Shown here: positions 61,219-64,000 of the stretch, one piece after another
Position numbering within the stretch: the stretch's first letter is position 1
How the letters are laid out: every line of letters begins with the position of its first letter
From: Variovorax guangxiensis
GTDB taxonomy: Bacteria; Pseudomonadota; Gammaproteobacteria; Burkholderiales; Burkholderiaceae_C
DNA length: 64,000 nucleotides
Assembly (NCBI RefSeq): GCF_003952165.1
Contig: NZ_RXFT01000003.1
Span: 186,001-250,000, forward strand
Reading direction: 5' to 3'
Notes under the pieces: generated by a model
Database searches by the model: none
Told to the model about the DNA's origin: nothing
The model's input: the letters and a program-made list of their open reading frames with translations, nothing else
Made by a program: the position numbers and the translations under genes

Positions 61219-62649
61219 CTACGCGGGCGCCACCATCGCCAGCGCGAGGTCGTCCAGCCAGCGCGCCTGCGCCTCGGCACGCTCCTCGGGCGGCAGCCGC
61301 AGCAGCGCCGAAGGATGCAGCGTGACGAGCACGGGCCGGCCGTCCCCGCGCTCGCGCAGCCAGGCGCCGCGCTCGGCCTGCACCGCCACCGGCCGCCCGA
61401 GCAGGGCGCGCGCGGCGGTGGCGCCCAAGGCCACCAGCGCCTTGGGCCGCACCAGCGCGATCTCGCTGTCCAGCCAGTGGGCGCAGGCCTCGGCTTCGCG
61501 CTGGCCGGCGGTCTTGTGGATGCGGCGCTTGCCGCGCAGCTCGTACTTGAAGTGCTTGACGGCATTGGCCAGGTAGACGCTCTCCCGCGCCCAGCCCAGC
61601 TGCGCCATCGCGCGGTCGAGCAACTGGCCCGCCGGCCCGACGAAGGGCCGGCCCGCCAGGTCCTCCTGGTCGCCGGGCTGTTCGCCGACGAGCATGTGAT
61701 GCGCGCCGGCCGGGCCCTCGCCGCACACGGCCTGGGTGGCGAGCGCGCCGATCGGGCAGGCGCGGCAGGCATGCGCCGCGGCGCGCAGCGCGTCCAGGTC
61801 GGCGGGCGCCGCGCCTTCGGCCGGGCGCGGATGCATCAGCAGCGGCGGGCGGATGCGGCGCGCGGGCGTGGCCGGCGCTTCGATCATCGACTGGCTGCGC
61901 GCCTCGGCCGCATCGGCCAGCGGCTGGATCAGCGCGGCCTCGGGCAGGTTGTGCCAGTAGCGGCGCGGCATCTCGCGCCGCATCGTCGCGAGCTTGAGCC
62001 GCGCGGGGTTGAAGATGTTCTCGTAGTAGGTGAGCCAGAGCTGCTCGCCCTCGTCGGGCGCGGGCTTCTGGCGGCGGTCCGCGCCCTCGCGGAACGACAG
62101 CGCCTGCCCGTCCCATTCCACGCACCGCCGCGGCGTGAGGATGGCCCAGCGCATCTGCGCGAAGCGGCGCGCGAAGAAAGGCGCGTTGGCCTCGACGATG
62201 CGGTGCTCGGGCTCGAACCACGCGACGTGGCGCTCGGCGCCCTGCGCGTCCACGACGCGGGTGAAGCGCACGAAGGCGCGCATCTTGTGGATGTCGCGGC
62301 GCACCGAGCGGGCCATGAGCTGCGCCTGCATCATGTCGGCGTCCAGCGGGTCGTGGCGCAGCGCCGGCTCGTGCACCAGGCGCCACAGCAGGCGGTAGAG
62401 CAAGGCCAGGCGCTGCGCGTCGCGGTGCAGGATCACGTCGGCGCACAGTTCGACGAAGGATGCGGGCACGGCCTGCCGGGCTACCGCCGGTTGCACCTGC
62501 ACGGGCGGCAGGTCCGGCGCTTCGCCGAACAGATCGTTGCCACCTTCGCTCCATTCGATCTGCTCCGGCGGCACGCCGGCAGCCAGCAGCCGCCGCGCAT
62601 GGCCGCGGAAGGCATCGAGATCGACCGGGTCTTCGAGACACACGCGCAT
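61219..62649 (-). CDS. DUF4130-UdgX fusion: uracil-DNA binding protein
   Basis: 476 residues. Residues 1-255 are DUF4130 (LRHDPLDADMMQAQLMARSV, ILTPRRCVEWDGQALSFREG). Residues 280-476 are a UdgX-type uracil-DNA glycosylase: GEQPGDQED at 322-330, the signature loop KRRIH at 374-378 with His378, which in UdgX forms a covalent bond with uracil-containing DNA, and HPSALLR at 445-451. Cysteines 295, 298, 309 and 389 fit the iron-sulfur cluster. Gap of 21 bp from the radical SAM gene; probably co-transcribed and SOS-controlled. Confidence 0.93.
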   Translation of the reverse strand: MRVCLEDPVDLDAFRGHARRLLAAGVPPEQIEWSEGGNDLFGEAPDLPPVQVQPAVARQAVPASFVELCADVILHRDAQRLALLYRLLWRLVHEPALRHDPLDADMMQAQLMARSVRRDIHKMRAFVRFTRVVDAQGAERHVAWFEPEHRIVEANAPFFARRFAQMRWAILTPRRCVEWDGQALSFREGADRRQKPAPDEGEQLWLTYYENIFNPARLKLATMRREMPRRYWHNLPEAALIQPLADAAEARSQSMIEAPATPARRIRPPLLMHPRPAEGAAPADLDALRAAAHACRACPIGALATQAVCGEGPAGAHHMLVGEQPGDQEDLAGRPFVGPAGQLLDRAMAQLGWARESVYLANAVKHFKYELRGKRRIHKTAGQREAEACAHWLDSEIALVRPKALVALGATAARALLGRPVAVQAERGAWLRERGDGRPVLVTLHPSALLRLPPEERAEAQARWLDDLALAMVAPA

Positions 62650-62670
62650 GCCGATGCCAGGCTGGCGCCC

Positions 62671-63933
62671 TCAGAACAGCGCCGCCTGCGCCGGCTTTGC
62701 CGCCGCGGCAGCAGAGCCGGACATCGCCATCGCGTTGGCCGCCGGCCGGTGCCCGTCCGCCACCACGAAGGGCAGAACCTTGCGCGCCGGCACGTGCAGG
62801 CGCCGCAGGTCGTCGGCACGCACCCGTCGAACGCGCCGCGCCTGCAGCAGCCGCTCCACGGCCTTCACCCCGAGGCCGGGCACGCGCAGCAGCATCTCGC
62901 GCGGGGCGTGGTTCAGGTCGACCGGGAAGCGCTCCGCATGCGCCAGCGCCCAGGCCAGCTTGGGGTCGACGTCCAGCCGCAGCAGGCCGTCGGGCGAGGC
63001 CACGATCTCCTGGTGCTCGAAGCCGTAGAAGCGCATGAGCCAGTCGGCCTGGTAGAGCCGGTGCTCGCGCATCAGCGGCGGCGCGGCCAGCGGCAGCGCG
63101 CGGGCCGCGTCGGGAATGGGGCTGAAGGCCGAGTAGTACACGCGCCGCAGCTTGTAGGCGCCGTAGAGCGTGGCGCTGGAGGCCAGGATGTGCCGGTCGT
63201 CGGTGGCATCGGCGCCCACGATCATCTGCGTGCTCTGGCCGGCGGGCGCGAAGGGCGGCGGCTTCGCGGCGGCCGGCGCGGCGCCCGGCAGCGCACGGAT
63301 CGGCACCACGCGGCGCGTCTCCTCGCGGGTGTCGTCGATGCGAAGCCGCAGCCGCGCCATCGAGCGGCGGATGGCGCTCTCGTCCTTCTCGGGCGCCAGC
63401 GCGCGCAGGCCCTCGGCGGTGGGCAGCTCGACGTTGATGCTGAGCCGGTCGGCATAGCGGCCGGCGCGCGCCAGCAGTTCGTCGCTGGCGTCGGGAATGG
63501 TCTTGAGGTGGATGTAGCCGCGGAAGTCGTGCTCCTCGCGCAGCTGGCGCGCGACCTCGACCACCTGCTCCATCGTGTGGTCGGGCGACTTGACGATGCC
63601 GCTGGAGAGGAACAGGCCCTCGATGCAATTGCGCCGGTAGAAGTCGAGCGTGAGCTGCACCACCTCCTCGACCCGGAAGCGCGCCCGCGGCACGTTGCTC
63701 GATGCGCGGTTCACGCAGTAGAGGCAGTCGTACTGGCAGTGGTTGGTCAGCAGCACCTTCAGCAGCGAGATGCAGCGGCCGTCGGGCGCATAGCTGTGGC
63801 AGATGCCGGCGCCCTCGGTGGAGCCGATGCCGCGCCCGCCGAGCGAGTCGCGCGGCTGGGAGCCGCTCGACGCGCAGGAGGCGTCGTACTTGGCGGCGTC
63901 GGCCAGGATGGCGAGTTTGCGCTGGATTTCCAT
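62671..63933 (-). CDS. Putative DNA modification/repair radical SAM protein (TIGR03916 type)
   Basis: 420 residues. Radical SAM cluster Cys66-x3-Cys70-x2-Cys73 in NHCQYDCLYC. A helix-hairpin-helix near the C-terminus (REMLLRVPGLGVKAVERLLQ) suggests DNA binding. Always found beside DUF4130/UdgX proteins in relatives. Start ATG 63931-63933. A perfect LexA box lies just upstream, so it should respond to DNA damage. Confidence 0.93.
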   Translation of the reverse strand: MEIQRKLAILADAAKYDASCASSGSQPRDSLGGRGIGSTEGAGICHSYAPDGRCISLLKVLLTNHCQYDCLYCVNRASSNVPRARFRVEEVVQLTLDFYRRNCIEGLFLSSGIVKSPDHTMEQVVEVARQLREEHDFRGYIHLKTIPDASDELLARAGRYADRLSINVELPTAEGLRALAPEKDESAIRRSMARLRLRIDDTREETRRVVPIRALPGAAPAAAKPPPFAPAGQSTQMIVGADATDDRHILASSATLYGAYKLRRVYYSAFSPIPDAARALPLAAPPLMREHRLYQADWLMRFYGFEHQEIVASPDGLLRLDVDPKLAWALAHAERFPVDLNHAPREMLLRVPGLGVKAVERLLQARRVRRVRADDLRRLHVPARKVLPFVVADGHRPAANAMAMSGSAAAAAKPAQAALF

Positions 63934-63948
63934 GGGGTCGGTCGGATA

Positions 63949-63964
63949 CTGTATGAATATACAG
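63949..63964. promoter_or_regulatory. LexA (SOS) box
   Basis: CTGTATGAATATACAG matches CTGT-N8-ACAG exactly, with an AT-rich centre. It lies 15 bp before the radical SAM start and shows SOS control of the radical SAM / DUF4130-UdgX pair. It may also serve a divergent gene past the window edge. Confidence 0.88.
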
Positions 63965-64000
63965 TTTTAAGCTGATTGTGTCCTGCCCCTGGCGTGCGGT

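Noticed and set aside
1..64000. CRISPR arrays, tRNA and rRNA genes, insertion sequences
   Set aside because: No regularly spaced repeats, tRNA-like T-loops or transposase motifs were found; only rnpB was recognised as an RNA gene.

Overview
The window is high-GC DNA dense with overlapping genes. Its gene families (Bug-type solute-binding protein, TorF-type porin, CynX/Bcr/EntS-like MFS pumps, DUF3455, XapX, a dapF/pyrC/htpX/rnpB core) fit a betaproteobacterium of the Burkholderiales, most likely a Comamonadaceae such as Variovorax. This is an inference from protein families and composition; no 16S rRNA gene is present.

Layout. 1-8.2 kb: the 3' truncated dapF, a LysR-controlled divergent operon (isochorismatase-like hydrolase, XapX, Tat-exported amidohydrolase, DoxX, MFS pump) and a HEAT-repeat protein. 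8.2-12 kb: a DsbA-like isomerase, an MFS pump, an ECF sigma/anti-sigma pair and a DUF3455 lipoprotein. 12.1-18.2 kb: a lower-GC accessory island with a PAAR-metallopeptidase effector gene, a chain of small exported proteins, and a collapsed relic of a second cassette. 18.3-20.1 kb: a monooxygenase, an AraC regulator and a hypothetical gene. 20.4-22.8 kb: a low-GC type II restriction-modification pair. 23.1-29.0 kb: an MFS pump, a frameshifted dkgB, a patatin/ricin-lectin pair and a second PAAR-metallopeptidase/immunity cassette. 29-34.7 kb: a nucleobase-uptake and deamination operon facing its GntR regulator across two identical palindromes. 34.7-42.7 kb: EamA transporter, porin, Bug protein, NUDIX-MBL fusion, a pseudouridine-synthase-like protein and three lipoproteins. 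42.7-49.2 kb: a six-gene MarR-FUSC-DUF1656-HlyD-NodT-Bcr efflux operon. 49.3-64 kb: mostly core genes (rnpB, cysteine synthase, FAD protein, YhhQ, ProQ-like, htpX, pyrC, NYN, a second ECF sigma), a HipBA module, and an SOS-type radical SAM / DUF4130-UdgX pair behind a perfect LexA box at the right end.

The most novel-looking material is a repeated system at 12.1-18.2 and 27.4-29.0 kb. A PAAR-like tip domain is joined to a C-terminal zinc protease domain of the aspzincin (M35) type, HExxH with DxxYG nine residues later. It is followed at once by small secreted proteins that share a degenerate OmpA-like fold and begin, after predicted signal cleavage, with a cysteine. I read these as type VI secretion effectors with periplasmic immunity proteins. 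Both intact copies and the relic share the same leader: TTGACG-N7-ACAGTGT 71-72 nt before the start codon, and a hairpin that buries the Shine-Dalgarno sequence. One paralogue is fused to an LprI/DUF1311-like domain. No T6SS structural genes lie in the window, so delivery is inferred.
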